Notes: generated by a model not told the origin, from the sequence alone. 38,463 nt of DNA from Pseudoneurospora amorphoporcata (GCA_033297205.1 MU859321.1:1-38463), one strand, 5' to 3'. Positions 19,712 through 31,484 are shown, counted from the stretch's first letter. A program made the numbers and translations.

Positions 19712-19729
19712 TAAAAAAAAAATGGAAAA
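19712..19729 (-). terminator. Pol III T-run terminators of tRNA-Pro
   Basis: Read on the minus strand, TTTTT lies about 5 nt past the mature 3' end, and a second run of ten T lies a few bases further. These fit Pol III termination and lie between the tRNA and the transposon end. Confidence 0.75.
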
Positions 19730-19733
19730 AGAT

Positions 19734-19823
19734 GGGGCCACCCGGGGATTGAACCCGGGACCTCTCGCAACGATGCTCAGGATTGAACCCTAAGCGAGAA
19801 TCATACCACTAGACCAGCGGCCC
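19734..19823 (-). tRNA. tRNA-Pro(AGG), intron-containing
   Basis: On the minus strand the acceptor stem GGGCCGC pairs with GTGGCCC (one G-U), followed by discriminator C. T8-G9, a D arm with AGTGGTA and a T arm CCGGG-TTCAATC-CCCGG are all present. The anticodon stem CTCGC/GCGAG encloses loop TTAGGGT, with anticodon AGG decoding CCU proline codons. An 18-nt intron sits just 3' of the anticodon at the canonical 37/38 position. Pol III terminators (T5, then T10) follow on the minus strand at about 19725-19729 and 19712-19721. The gene is divergent from ERG3. Confidence 0.95.
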
Positions 19824-20327
19824 ATTGATTTGTGAAATCCCAAGGCCAGATTACGTCCCTATATACGCAAGTCCAGGGTTTGCTCAGACTCGTGTTTTGT
19901 GACATTGGAAGCCATCAATGGAGCTGTGCATACTACTGTAGAAGGGAATCTCAAAGTATCCAACGTTATTGCCGTCAAAAAGAATACCTGTCAGTGTCAG
20001 TCGTCATTGGCTGGACTCCTGCAGACACCAGACGGACGAGTGCACGTGCTCAGGCACTCAGGGTCCATTTGGGGGCAACAGAGGTTGGGTGCCTGCCAAG
20101 CCAGCCAAGACGAGATGGGACGGCGACCCCTGCTTGTGCCGGCGGTACCTGCTTTGCACAACACGCCACCAGCAAGCCACCGGATTGTCAAGGGTCGACA
20201 TGTGCGACGGGATCTGCTGATTAGTCTAGCTACCCCTTTCCTAATTTTTATATTTTCTTTCATCCGCGTGGAGGCGCACGTTTCTGTTGTTTACATCCGC
20301 TGCATTGCATGGGACGGATCTGGCAAG

Positions 20328-21424
20328 ATGGACGCAGCTTTGGAGATTCTCGACCCTCTTGTGCTAGACAGATTCTACGCATACCTATTGCCAGCTGTCA
20401 CGACTCCCACGGCCGACGGCGGCGTGCTAAGCAATGGCTTCGGCAACAGCACGTCTGCATTCTCAAAATCACCATCGCAGACTTTGTACGAGTCGGCATG
20501 GCCACGGGACAACATCCTTCGACAATGCGCTTCCATCCTGTTGATCACCCAGGTTGGTGCTACGCTCCTGTACTGGGTGTTCAGCGCCTTCTCGTACTAC
20601 TTCATTTTCGACCGCCGTCTTGAGTACCACCCGCGCTTCCTCAAGAACCAAATTCGCCAGGAGATCATCTCATCCATGACCGCCGTCCCATGGATCAACA
20701 TCATGACCCTGCCGTTTTTCCTGGCGGAGGTGCGCGGTAAGAGCTTGCTCTACACCCGCGTGGATGAGTATGGCTGGGCATGGATGGCCATCTCAACGGT
20801 GCTCTTCATGATCTGGAATGATTTCATGATTTACTGGATTCATCGACTTGAGCACCACCCCAGTGTCTACAAGTACATTCACAAGCCACACCACAAGTGG
20901 ATTGGTAAGCGCAGACCCTCTGCACGGTATCCCAGCATTGTCCAGCTAACACGACTTAGTGCCGACGCCGTGGGCAGCTCTGGCTTTCCACCCACTCGAT
21001 GGATATGTTCAATCCCTCCCTTACCAGTGAGTTTCTTGCCCCCCCTCCCGGGGCTTCATTGTGGGCGACGTTTTAACCTGGTGATAGCGTGTTTGTCTTC
21101 TTCTGCCCGGTGCAAAAGTACTTGTACATGGTTCTCTTCATTCTGGTGCAGATTTGGACGATTTTCATCCACGATGGTGATATGATCTCGGGCCACTGGC
21201 TTGAAAAGTATATCAACAGCCCGGCCCACCACACACTGCATCACATGTACTTCACTGTCAACTATGGGCAGTACTTTACATGGGCCGACAACTACTTCCA
21301 GTCTCATCGAGCGCCTCGTCCCGATTTGGATCCACTTCATGACGCACTCAGAGTCATGAGAGAGAAGGGGCTGGTAGACGAAAAGGGAAACCCCATTCAC
21401 CACAAGAATAAAAAGGACGATTAA
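20328..21424 (+). CDS. ERG3: Sterol C-5 desaturase
   Basis: Exons 20328-20904, 20960-21026 and 21088-21424 give 326 aa. Introns have donors GTAAGC and GTGAGT and acceptors CTTAG and GATAG. The enzyme introduces the C-5 double bond into the sterol B ring in the endoplasmic reticulum, late in ergosterol synthesis. The three His boxes of the fatty acid hydroxylase superfamily are present: HRLEHH (172-177), HKPHH (185-189) and HHTLHH (262-267). Hydrophobic segments flank them. The start at 20328 (MDAALEILDPLVLDRFYAYL) matches the usual ERG3 N-terminus. The frame is open further upstream, with an in-frame ATG at about 20115, but that part is not enzyme-like. The C-terminal KNKKDD is a lysine-rich ER-type tail. 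Confidence 0.92.
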
Positions 21425-21983
21425 ATATGGTGCGACGGATGACGGAAGACGAGGAAGATCAGTAATGGATGAGGTTGTACATGCGAATAATGATGGAGAG
21501 TACTCCCGTGCGAGGGAACGCCTGCCGCCCTCCCTTACATCAAACATAACTGCTACTATTGGAGCTAACTAACTATAATGTTAAATATTATTACACAAAA
21601 GCCACTTGCCTTAGCTTTACGTATGTATCAGCCCTGTCTTATCTTCTGTGCTTTGTTATGAATCAGATTGCTTTACTGGAGACCTTGCGTTTGTCGCTGA
21701 GGATCGGAAGAGGGCGAGGTCCACTAACAATTCTATGTTGAAGCTCCGTTCCATTCTGTTAGCGCATTCCGCTTACTAAGCCGCGGGCCGTCAACTGTTT
21801 GTAGCCAGAAGCTTGCAGGCGCAGGCACCTGCATAGTACGGCAATACACAGCTGAGCTGAGGGCACCGACCGACTTCATCCATTCAACTAAATCAGCACC
21901 GTCGTATACAAACATTCAGACGCATCCAGGATCAATTTATGGAGCTCAAGTAACAAACAGCAGCATCCTGCAGATCTCCGGCC
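21425..21983. other. Intergenic, no gene seen
   Basis: Spacer between ERG3 and the next plus-strand gene. It would contain the ERG3 3' UTR and the promoter of the downstream gene; no distinct motif was picked out. Confidence 0.5.
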
Positions 21984-23177
21984 ATGCCACGACAACTGCC
22001 GTGGAAAGTTGACCCAACCCAAAGAAAGTCCAACGGGAGAAGCGCTGCCGTGAGGAGTGGGACAGGTCAGTCGACATCTACCTCTGCTCCCGACCCAGAA
22101 CCCAGCGCATCCTCACCTTCGGCTCGCGCCGCACAGCCATTCAACAAGGCGAAGCTGAATTCGAGCACGACGGTCGTAGATGGGCTTGATGTTGTACCTA
22201 GCAAAACAGCACGAGGTTCAGACACAAGACGTCGTCCACATCGATCCCGGTCCCCATCGACATCGCCGCCACCCCAGCCTTTGAGAGAGGAGTTTATGAT
22301 CGAAGGTCCTCGCTACGATGACCGGTATCGCATGGTGGAGGATGAGTTTCTCGCAGTGGCCGGCGAGTTCACCCGGCATTTGCACGCCGCCGAATACCAG
22401 CGCCTCAAGAATCTTGCCAGCTCCAAAAATGCCGAGACGATTGATGACATCTCACGCCCTGTCACTGGCGCACCGACAGATGCCGTGAGACGAAGGCATG
22501 CTAGACTTGAGACGGCCGCCAAACAACAGAGAGGCTTGACCAAGATCTTGGGGAAACGGGCTGACCACGACTCGGACTCTGGAGACAAGCCGTGGACAGG
22601 CACCTCGCTGCAGGGCCTGATGGATAGCCCAAGGAAGAAGAAGGTCCCATTACATCGCTCATTGAGTTCCTTAAGCGCTTCGGCCTCTGGATTCCGAGCT
22701 GCAAGACGTTCGGGTCCGTCACTGGATCGGGCCGTACATGTGCAAGGGCGACCAGGCAATCGAAAGCCACTAGATGAAGACGAGAGCGACGACACCGAAA
22801 ATGACGAATCGGCTTTGGATGGGCATACGACTTGGTCCCCAAAGCTCCATAGGGCTCGAGTTACCGATTTGTCGTCAGCCGCAACGCTGTCTGCCCGAAC
22901 TACCACCCAAAGTAAACCGTCTCAGCCATCGGCGCACGCGCGGTCTACTATGGTTTCCCTTCCCATTGCTCTTTCTCGCCAACAAACAAGCGGGCTCACC
23001 AGGAATGACAGTTCCAGCGATCAGGATGAAGAGGAAGACGACGTTGATTTGTTTTCTCGAATCCGTTCCCGCAGGGCTGGCCAACGGCGAAGACCCGGCT
23101 CACCGGGTATGAAAACAGAGGTCAAGACGGAGGACAGCCAAAGTGCCACCTCACTGCACGAGATACCATTCCTCTGA
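21984..23177 (+). CDS. Hypothetical Ser/Arg-rich nuclear-type protein
   Basis: 397 aa in one exon, context GGCCATGCC. It starts MPRQLPWKVDPTQRKSNG, then a long Ser/Pro/Arg-rich disordered part. A structured-looking central block follows (EEFMIEGPRYDDRYRMVEDE, then FTRHLHAAEYQRLK), likely helical. A basic PRKKKVP nuclear-localisation-like motif, acidic DEDESDDTENDE and DQDEEEDDVD blocks, and VKTEDS near the C-terminus (a sumoylation-type site) come next. It ends LHEIPFL. There is no signal peptide or membrane segment. The central EFLAVAGEFTRHLHAAEYQR helix is the part most likely to be conserved. I do not recognise a named family; a nuclear location is inference from composition. Confidence 0.8.
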   Translation: MPRQLPWKVDPTQRKSNGRSAAVRSGTGQSTSTSAPDPEPSASSPSARAAQPFNKAKLNSSTTVVDGLDVVPSKTARGSDTRRRPHRSRSPSTSPPPQPLREEFMIEGPRYDDRYRMVEDEFLAVAGEFTRHLHAAEYQRLKNLASSKNAETIDDISRPVTGAPTDAVRRRHARLETAAKQQRGLTKILGKRADHDSDSGDKPWTGTSLQGLMDSPRKKKVPLHRSLSSLSASASGFRAARRSGPSLDRAVHVQGRPGNRKPLDEDESDDTENDESALDGHTTWSPKLHRARVTDLSSAATLSARTTTQSKPSQPSAHARSTMVSLPIALSRQQTSGLTRNDSSSDQDEEEDDVDLFSRIRSRRAGQRRRPGSPGMKTEVKTEDSQSATSLHEIPFL

Positions 23178-23326
23178 AACTACACCACAATTCTCTGGAT
23201 AGATCTGACTTCATCATATACATTAAAAGCCCGCTCAAGTACAGCGCAAAGAACAACCTCAAAGGGACAACGCTTCTCGGATATCGTCAAGACAAAGCCA
23301 CTCTACTCCACTACTTCACCCAGCCC

Positions 23327-24832
23327 TTAGGCGTTGGCCTGGAACGGAGTCTCATACGGTCTCTCAGCCTGGGGGGTGATTCTGGCCAAATGCCTCCTCT
23401 GGCCGTCCTTCCAGTCCACCAACGCGCTATGTTGAGTCACGCGGTTATCCCAAACCACGACGGTGCCAGGCTCCCTGGGCGTTGCCAGTTAGTACTAATC
23501 ACCCAAAGCAAAGAAAAGGGGTGCACTAACCACTTGACGCGAGCTTGGAAGTCGGCACCATAGGCAAGATGGTCGTATAGGAACTTCAGAAGAGTATCAG
23601 ATTCCTCCTTCTTGAGACCAACAATCTCACGAGTGACTGCAGGAGCGTGACGTGCAGGTTAGCTTCTTTCTGGATCATGTTGGCGACCTCTGCTAGACGT
23701 TGAGGGCAGCCGGGAGCAGGGGGGCGACTTACATTGCGGGTTGACATAAATCGCCTTCTCGCCCGTGGCGGGGTGTGTTCTGATTATGGGATGCTCGTTC
23801 ACAACAGGCTCACGTCTCTTGATGCCGCCTCTGGCAGCCGCCGAGTTGACCTGCTCAATACCAGAGTGGGTGGCCTTGAGGCCGTGCAGACGCTCTTGGA
23901 ACAAGGGGCTGAGGCGGTTGTAGGCCTCCACGGCATCGACGAAGAGGGTGTCACCACCGGTCTCGGGCTTCTCGAGGATGTACAAGAACGTGATTCCAGG
24001 GGGTTGCTGCTCGTACGAGACGTCACTATGCCAAGCTACGCTGCTTGTCCCTACCGTAGTTGGCTTCAGTTAGCACCTTGTTACCATTCGATGGTCGAGG
24101 TCATAACTTACGGTTGGCGAAGAAGAGGTCGACGCTGTTGTCACCGGCGCTACGATGGACCAGGTGGATCTCGGGGAAGCCTTCGGGAGAGCCTGAGGTG
24201 GGATGAATGTGATGACTGTTTCCCAATATCAGTCAGGTTACTTTCTCGGGCCGAAGCATGATTAGGAGATATGCAGCACGTACCGACCAAAGTATTCGCC
24301 AAACTTGAGGGCCTCCTCGATGGGCAGATCCGCGAAATCCTGTTGTCTGAAGGCGACAACCTTTCGTTCTGCGACGAACCGAGCAAGCTCGTCCTTGCCG
24401 GCGTTGGTCAAGGCGCTGAGCTGGATGCCCCTTACCTCAGTGCCAATGGTGGGAGTGAGGTGATTTACAGCCGTGCCCTCTGGGAGGAGGTTCTTGTAGG
24501 AGGTGTCGGCATCCTTGCCGTGCTCGTAGTGCTCGAAAGGCTCCAGGGCGGGATACTTTTGCTCTGGGTTCCAGGTAGGGAGGTAATGGGGATACTGCAC
24601 AGGATGATCAAGTCAGAAACTGGCTCACGTATGTCCATGTATGCCGTCCGCAGGGCTTGATAATTCGTACCTTGGCGGCCTGGAAGCCTTCCTTGCCAGC
24701 CAACTCGGCCTCTTTGTCGAAGGCGACAGGGGCGAGTTCCTTGTAGACGCCTCTGTGGTGCGCAGACTGGAGCTTCACGGGGTTCACCTCGGGAACCGGA
24801 ACGGTGATGGTCTCGACAGCGGAAGGGGCCAT
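23327..24832 (-). CDS. TauD/TfdA-family 2-oxoglutarate dioxygenase
   Basis: Six exons (complement): 24832-24671, 24594-24284, 24215-24112, 24050-23733, 23636-23531 and 23474-23327, giving 382 aa. All five introns are GT...AG, three with GTAAGT or GTACGT donors. The family uses Fe(II) and 2-oxoglutarate; fungal members often release sulfite from taurine or other sulfonates. The iron ligands His200 and Asp202 (AWHSDVSYEQ) and His349 (RVTQHSAL) are present, as are Arg361/Arg365 for 2-oxoglutarate. N-terminal landmarks are IGTEVRGIQL and VVAFRQQDFAD. There is no signal peptide, so it is probably cytosolic. A TATAAAA box lies 93 bp upstream. Substrate is not decidable from sequence alone. It converges with the gene to its left. 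Confidence 0.92.
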
Positions 24833-24924
24833 ATTGTGGAGGTTTGACTTTGTCTGATGTTGTTGGTTGGCGTAGTGTGCAGTGAGTAGGTTCCTTATGC
24901 CACTCGGGACGGGTGCCGATTCCC

Positions 24925-24931
24925 TTTTATA
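24925..24931 (-). promoter_or_regulatory. TATA box of the dioxygenase gene
   Basis: TATAAAA on the minus strand, 93 bp before the ATG at 24832. Confidence 0.55.
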
Positions 24932-26311
24932 CAGCTCGTCATGGCCTTAGCTAAAGTCCATATTTTCGAGCTGTTGACTGAAAGAACGTCGCTTCAGCGT
25001 TTGCGGGGTTGATTGGGGATGTCCATGATGAAGTGCATGGATGATATTGCGTGAGGAAGCTATGTCCCAATCAAGGGTGTTGCCGATTATGAGCAATGCA
25101 TACACGGCTTCTGTTGTGGCCCGTTGCTTTCAACTCTATGCGAACCGGTGCCGATCCGGTGCCTTGTTGAAGGATATGGGCGGCTACTGAGTGGTGGTAG
25201 GGTGTGAGGGGAGCGCGTAATGTGTAGGCCCTAAATTGTAGAAGCCAGCCCGATGAGAAAGTGCGCTTGCAGGCCGTTCAACCTTCATACCGAATCGACA
25301 TGACATGCGTCGTCAATCAGAGCCTCCCGGGAGCAGATGTCGCGTGGTGTAGCGTGCGTATTATTGGGCATTGGTGTGAAGGTGGTGATGTGAGACGCGG
25401 AGTGAATCACGCCATCGTTCTAGTGGTCACGGAGTAGGGAGCACGTCATGGCCTTGAACGATAGACAGCACGTGAAATGAGGCAACATATACTTGTCGAG
25501 AATCGAGTTAGCCGTCGAAGCTGACGATTAGTAATAACTAGACGATGAGAAATAGTTGGTGAACAACGACTTCTTGCCGTCAATAACGGTTTATGTGGGA
25601 CAACTAACCGCCAAACATCATCCGTTGACCTACATGGCATCACAGAGGAAATTGGTTGAAGCAAATTTCAAATCCATTTTGAGACCTTCCTACTTCTCCT
25701 CAACTTGTTACTTGAAATTATCAAATGACCGCAAAGCCAGCTGCTTTTTTTATCGTGACTGGTGTCATAAAATCATCTCGTGGCATCTCCTCCAATTACT
25801 GTGAAGTTGGGCTTGGTGGAAAGGTTGGTCTTGGCGGAGGGACCGTATAATGGGATACATATGATGAATGGAGAGGCGTCTAGTTCGGCCGCCTACCATG
25901 TTTAATCTGTGATCAATAAACAGGAGCGTGTTTTGACATTCGATTGCGTTTTCTGGCGGCTATCTCGTCCTCACTTGATTTTACGTGATGTTAGCTTGCT
26001 GTCGCGTCATTTAGCGTTACTGAAAAGGGCATGCTGGGAAAAAAACAAAAAAAACTCAAAGGTTTGTTTCGAAAGCCTGACTTGCCTTCAACGCAAGGTG
26101 TGTATAATACTAGTCAAATACAACGAAAAAAATTAAAAAAATAATTCAGCTTGCGAGATTGACTTGCTGACCTTGACATTCGCCCACAACTGAAGACCGC
26201 TTGTTTTGCACCCAAGATTTCAGTCTGAATCCACCCCACTTTGAACCTTCCTGTTATGATAATAGGACCCCTCGGTTAGCTACACCCACATGCCGCCGAG
26301 CAGTTGAGCCG
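24932..26311. other. Intergenic, AT-rich in part
   Basis: No supported gene. The stretch 25900-26160 is visibly more AT-rich than its surroundings, with several A runs. Otherwise this is the upstream region of the dioxygenase gene and the 3' flank of the surface-protein gene. Confidence 0.5.
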
Positions 26312-27825
26312 CTAACCAGGCAATTCATTGATGTGCTGAAGGTGATCCCCACCGTACGGTTTGTACGCGTGTCCCATAGCATAGCCCTGACCTTCCGAAG
26401 TTTCAGATATCAGCGGAGATGGCTGAAACGAGGCATGACTTGTGGTTGCTGGAGAGAAAGCCGAAGGTGACACCGTGTTTCCGTGTAATTCTGAGCGCAG
26501 AGACCATGGACGGTCAGCCTGAGGGTCGAGTTCACTGATCATTGGGGACGTATGGAGATCTTGCGAGTTTCCACCTGGTGAAATTGGCGACTTGGACTCC
26601 TTTCCTAGCACATCATCGGCCGTGTTCGAAGATTCGTCGGTGCCAGACGGGCTAGGCTCATGCTCTGCTCTTCGTCGGCGAACTATGAAGAAGATGGCAA
26701 GGCCCACCAGTAGCAAAATAGCCAGAGCGCCCACACCGACTCCTATGCCAACAATGGCTCCAGTGCTGAGAGTCGAAGAGTCATCAGTCGAAGTTGCTGT
26801 CGGTCCAGGTGGGACAGCATATGGGCTAGACGTGGAAGAAGCCGTGCCAGTTGTCAGGGTTGCCTTGGAGTATGCTGAATCTTGAGAGGAAGTGATTGTC
26901 TGGATCTTTGTGGTGCTGGGTTTGTGATATACCACCGATGGGTCGGATACGAGCCAGTTGAGGCTGCTCTCGTCTCGATCATAATTGAGCCAGCCGATAT
27001 CGGGGATCTGGCCGGCAGTGAAGGTTGGAAAGACAGCAGGGACGTCGGCGTTGGTACAGACTTTGTTCTTATCGCATTGGGCTGGCTTTGTTGTGATGTA
27101 TTCTATTATACCAGATCAATACAAGTACACATTTATTCATCTTTAACGGTTATTCCTACCTGGATAGTCGTTATTCTGGATACAGGGCTTCCATTCTTGT
27201 TCGGAGTCACAATAGATGAGGCCTAACCAGACGGCGGCATCATAAGACTTTTGGGGGCAGTTGGCATCTAGGTAATCTTTATCTGAACATCCACTGATAT
27301 ATGTCGCTTCCAGGTTGTTAATAGTTAGCATTTGGAGACCTCCTGTTGCATGTGTTAGACTCACTGCCAAACGTGTGATTGTAGCATGCCCCCAGTTCTA
27401 TACACTTATCACCGGCCTGACAACAGCCCACGTGACCAATAGCGGCGTTTCCGCAGGGAATATAGTGATCAGGAAGCTGTTTGACGCCCGTCGCGGTCTT
27501 CCTGTAGCATGTGCCGTTGCTGATGTTTGGGTCAAAGCCATCGATGGGACCGCCGAGGTCGCGAGGAAGGAGACGACTCGGAAGGCGGGCCATCGCGATA
27601 GTCCTAGGAAGTAGGCTTTCTCTGACGCAGAGGCGACTCGGAGTAGGGCCGGGAAAAGCAGCAGTTGGAGACTTCCGTAGAGAGAGCAGAAGCACAGCTA
27701 CAAAGCGAAGCCTGAGATTGGATCTGGGCGAGGTCGAAGAAAGTGGCGATGGTCGATGGAAGCGTCAATTTTGGCAAACGGCAGGTGCAATTCTGTCGAG
27801 TGTTCCAATATTACCGTGGCCCCAT
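26312..27825 (-). CDS. Single-pass surface protein with Cys-rich ectodomain
   Basis: Four exons (complement): 27825-27815, 27723-27365, 27306-27160 and 27102-26312, giving 435 aa. The 11-nt exon 1 (ATGGGGCCACG) is inferred. It has a GTAATA donor and a CGCCCAG acceptor, and it gives the signal peptide MGPRSNLRLRFVAVLLLSL; without it no good ATG precedes the ectodomain. The ectodomain has about ten Cys (CGNAAIGHVGCCQAGDKC, TTYISGCSDKDYLDANCP). A Ser/Thr-rich stalk follows, then a transmembrane segment (GAIVGIGVGVGALAILLLVG through IFFIV) with RRRR stop-transfer, and a long Ser/Pro-rich cytosolic tail. This plan is common in fungal wall-sensor-like proteins, and the Cys pattern is seen in many uncharacterised Pezizomycotina proteins. 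Function unknown. It is divergent from the MFS gene. Confidence 0.82.
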
Positions 27826-28984
27826 CCAGTAGGTAAGTATTGCAGTCTGAAACGGAAGGAGCGTAAGAGGCAGGAAGTGCGAGAAGTGAGGGAAGTGAGG
27901 AAGGTGCAGGGGACAAACGAACACACTGAACAGCCCGGCGAGGCCTGGTAGAAATGGAAAGGCGGCCAGACTGAACCAAAGGGAGCTCCTTCCCTGAGTA
28001 CTTGCTTGGTAGTTTGATGAAGGCTGGTGACCATGCGGATTGCCGTCTCAGGTTCCATGTCGTCCAAACCTCAAAAGTTTCCACCTTGGCGGCCCTTGTT
28101 TGCCTCGCGGACCTCCCTCGCCGCCAGTCAATTTTCACCTTCAGGCACTTTTGGTCCGATGGGACGGCGCACACTGCCCCGAGTCTGTTGATTGGGACAT
28201 TTGTTGAGGTTGATGCAGGATTCCGTTCTCTGTTCAGATATTGTTCCTCTACGTCGCCATCGTGGCCGCCACAAGACTGCGTCAGTCTGCCGTCGTCGTC
28301 CATTAAGACAGGCCGTTGTCACTTTGGGCAACTGTCACATCCCGCGTAGGTGACAGGAGAGAGCACCGGAGGATTGGCCAGACCAAAGACCGCCCGAGTT
28401 GCTGGCTTGTTCGGGGTACCGCAGTGTTCGTAAAAGCATGGGAACTGAGCCAGATGGCCTTTTCAAGCAGTCGACATCTCTTGGGAACCCGAAGCATTGT
28501 ATGAAGGCCAATAATCATAGCATGGATGGTCCAGAGGGACGACCGCCTCCAGATAAGAAACGGAACTGAATCTTATACATCCTCCTCCTGTCTAGTGGCT
28601 ACCTTAGGCTGCAGATTGCTGGAACATGGATCGGGAGACGACACATCTCGGGTACTCCATCCTTTTGCTATCCGTCATCCCGGAGTTACCGCCTGGTACC
28701 CGAGCCCGACCATGCCGAGACAGCAGCAATCTCAGAACCTTACAGGGCAGCCCAAGGTAATGTGCTCAACCCACACGGGATGAAAAAGAGGGACGAAAAG
28801 TTCAAAGTGCCATTAGAAGCGTTGCCCCGTCAGAGCTGTCCACCTCGCCGCCTTGGAAACTCACTCACCTCTGCGACTTGATCTGGACCACTGCCCGGTC
28901 CTCATGTTTACTTTGCCGCTAGTCATCTCAACCCAAACCATCACCATATCTCCTCTCCTGACCAGCAGCGAAACAACCTGAACC
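27826..28984. other. Divergent intergenic region
   Basis: 1.16 kb between the surface-protein gene (-) and the MFS gene (+). A minus-strand frame at 27698-28303 is open but has no protein-like character and overlaps the start of the surface-protein gene. No element is convincing enough to name. Confidence 0.5.
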
Positions 28985-30427
28985 ATGGCGGACTCGGCAG
29001 ATTTGGTCGCAACCCCTCGCGTCGAGAACCCGATCGATGAGCACACAGTCGCAAAAAATCCCGACGTCGAACAACAGAAGGAGGAAGGCGAATCCAAGAG
29101 CCAGAGCCGGAGCCGGAGCCAGATCCTTGATATCCAGGAGGAACCCCTCGCGTTCGAGGACGCACCCGATGGTGGCGTCAAGGCCTGGCTTGTCGCAGCT
29201 GGTGGTTCTGCCATTTTCTTTTGCTGTCTAGGATTTGCCAACTCGTTTGGAACCTTTGAACAGTACTACCTCACCCATCAGCTCAAGAAGCGCTCACCCG
29301 ACGCCATTGCCTGGATCGGCTCTCTGTCCGTCTACATGCAATTTGCCTCGGGCATGTTCGGAGGACCGCTTTTCGACCGATTTGGTGCTGCCGTAAAATA
29401 CCCCATCCTAACAAACTTCGTCTCCGTCTTTGCATAGATTCTGACAAGAACAAATGCCTATCATTAGGTTATCCGCCCCGCCGCCATCCTTCACCTGTTG
29501 TGCGTCATGCTGCTGAGTCTTTGCGACAAGTACTGGCAAGTCATGCTCGTCCAAGGGGTGCTGATGGGCATCGCCATGGGCTGCCTGCAGATTCCCGCAA
29601 TCGCAGCAGTATCCCAGCACTTTGATAAGAAACGAGCGGCCGCACTGGGAGTGGTGGTTTCCGGATCGTCTGTTGGCGGTATCGTCATCCCCATTGCTTT
29701 GTCCCGCATGCTCAACAGCTCCAATCTCGGATTCGGATGGTCCGTCCGCATCACGGGCTTCCTCATGATGCCTTTCATGCTCTTCTCTTGCATCGTCGTC
29801 AAGGCCCGTCTGCCCTCGAGAGCCACTAACTTCTGGATCCCGGCCGCTTACCAGGACGCCAAGTTTCTCCTGCTAATCGCATCTCTGTTCTTCGTCTTCA
29901 TCGGCATGTTCACTCCGCTCTTCTTCATACCCACATATGCCATCGCTCGAGACATGAATGCTACATTGGCCGGATATCTGCTCGCTATCCTTAACGCCGC
30001 CTCGACGTTTGGCCGTATCATACCCGGTATTTTGGCCGACAAGTACGGAAGACTCAACCTTTATGCCCTCGGAGCCATCTCCACGGGGGTCATTATCTTC
30101 TGCATGAACTCGGCCGTGAGCAACACAGCGCTTATTGTCTATTCGGTCGCGTTCGGTTTCGGATCTGGCACCATCATCTCCGGCGCATCGGCCGCCTTCT
30201 CCGTGTGCCCCAAGAGTCAGCAAGACATAGGAACATATATGGGAATGGGCTTGGCCATTAGTGCGCTTGGAGGCTTGATTGGCCCGCCCATGAACGGTGC
30301 TTTTATCAGCAAATTTGGAGGCTTCTTCGAAGTATCTATGCTTAGTGGTGCCGTTTGTTTGCTGGGGGGTTTTGTTGCGCTTGCCACCAAGTTGGCAACT
30401 CCGGAAGGCTTTCCGGGAAAGGTCTGA
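28985..30427 (+). CDS. MFS transporter, monocarboxylate (MCT)-type
   Basis: Exons 28985-29392 and 29468-30427 give 455 aa. The intron has donor GTAAAA, a CCTAAC branch and acceptor CATTAG. The 60-residue cytosolic N-terminus is hydrophilic, with an SRSRSRSQ stretch. PDGGVKAW (61-68) is the signature before helix 1 of fungal MCT-like carriers. About twelve hydrophobic helices follow, with the loop motif GGPLFDRFG between helices 2 and 3 and ADKYGRL in the second half. Proteins of this family move monocarboxylates or riboflavin; the substrate here cannot be told. It is probably in the plasma membrane. The ATG at 28985 has a good context (AACCATGGCG). Confidence 0.9.
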
Positions 30428-31484
30428 GTTGTTGTCGCGGGACACGGCTGTGAGCGCAGTATGGGTGCTTATGTACTGGCGTTGGAATCTGTAGTCGAGT
30501 CAGATACTATCTAATGTAAACATCCACATATCTTGCTTCACTCAGCGGATTGATTACCTGATATTGTCAGGACAAACACGGGTTCTGGTGTGTACTGTAG
30601 CTCGACATGGCCATGCAGGACGACGTAGTGGCGTGTTTCATAGGGCTACACAAGATGTTGGTCTGTACACCCGTGAGGTGGCTGGCTTGGCCAACACGAG
30701 GCGGATCATAAAAGTATGGGCGACTATGGGTAGAAGTCAAGCTGAAGCAGGGGCTTAACTTAACACCTGTGTTTGCCAGATGTATGTATATAGCAGCATG
30801 GCCCAGTTTTCAGCGTCAGAACCTAAATATGGCAACCACCTTCTGGAAGCAGCCGCGTTGAAGTCCCCATGTTCGAGTTCAGATCCATCAGTTGGTGAAG
30901 GTGTGAACGTCGGTGTCGAGTGGTGTCAGCTCGGAGGTGAGTTAGCCCGCCTTATGGTCAGCCAGCATCTTGGCGCTCTTGGCAAGCTTCCCGTCAATGC
31001 AGCATTTCCCCTGGCCCAGGTCCAGCCGTGTCTACTTAGATATTTTGAGCACGGTGATTGTCACCTACAAGACTTATTTTATACACCGAGCCGACATCGA
31101 TTGGTTCTTTGACTTGAGCCACAATATGGGGTACATAAGACGTTGATCTTGGGGTAACATGTGCCTCATTGAGGCGTGTGGATGGACTGAGTTGAGAGCT
31201 GGAATGGTGTTTTTGTTGGCCAGCAACCCCCTCCGCTGGATATTAAGGATCTCCACGTTCGGTAAGGGCAGGATATGCTCCAGATAACTGGCTCCAATCG
31301 GTCAAAATGCCTGGATCAAGGTAATGGCAGAATTTGAACGATGATCAACTTTGAACTGACTGGGCTCAGACGCTCTCGATGCCAAAGAAAGCTGCTATTT
31401 TTGCCGCACCAACACGCTAAAGCGGTGGAGAGGAATTCGGTGGCATACTAGGTTCCGGTCAGATGATCAATAGACTCACAAGTC
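30428..31484. other. Intergenic, no gene seen
   Basis: 1.06 kb between two plus-strand genes. A plus frame at 30780-31112 (110 codons) lacks any recognisable feature, splice structure or codon bias and is not called. Confidence 0.5.

Noticed and set aside
19899..20327. N-terminal extension of ERG3
   Set aside because: The frame is open but its composition is unlike the enzyme, and the start at 20328 fits the family.
27698..28303. 201-codon minus-strand frame upstream of the surface protein
   Set aside because: No domain, no codon bias, and it overlaps the better supported spliced gene start.
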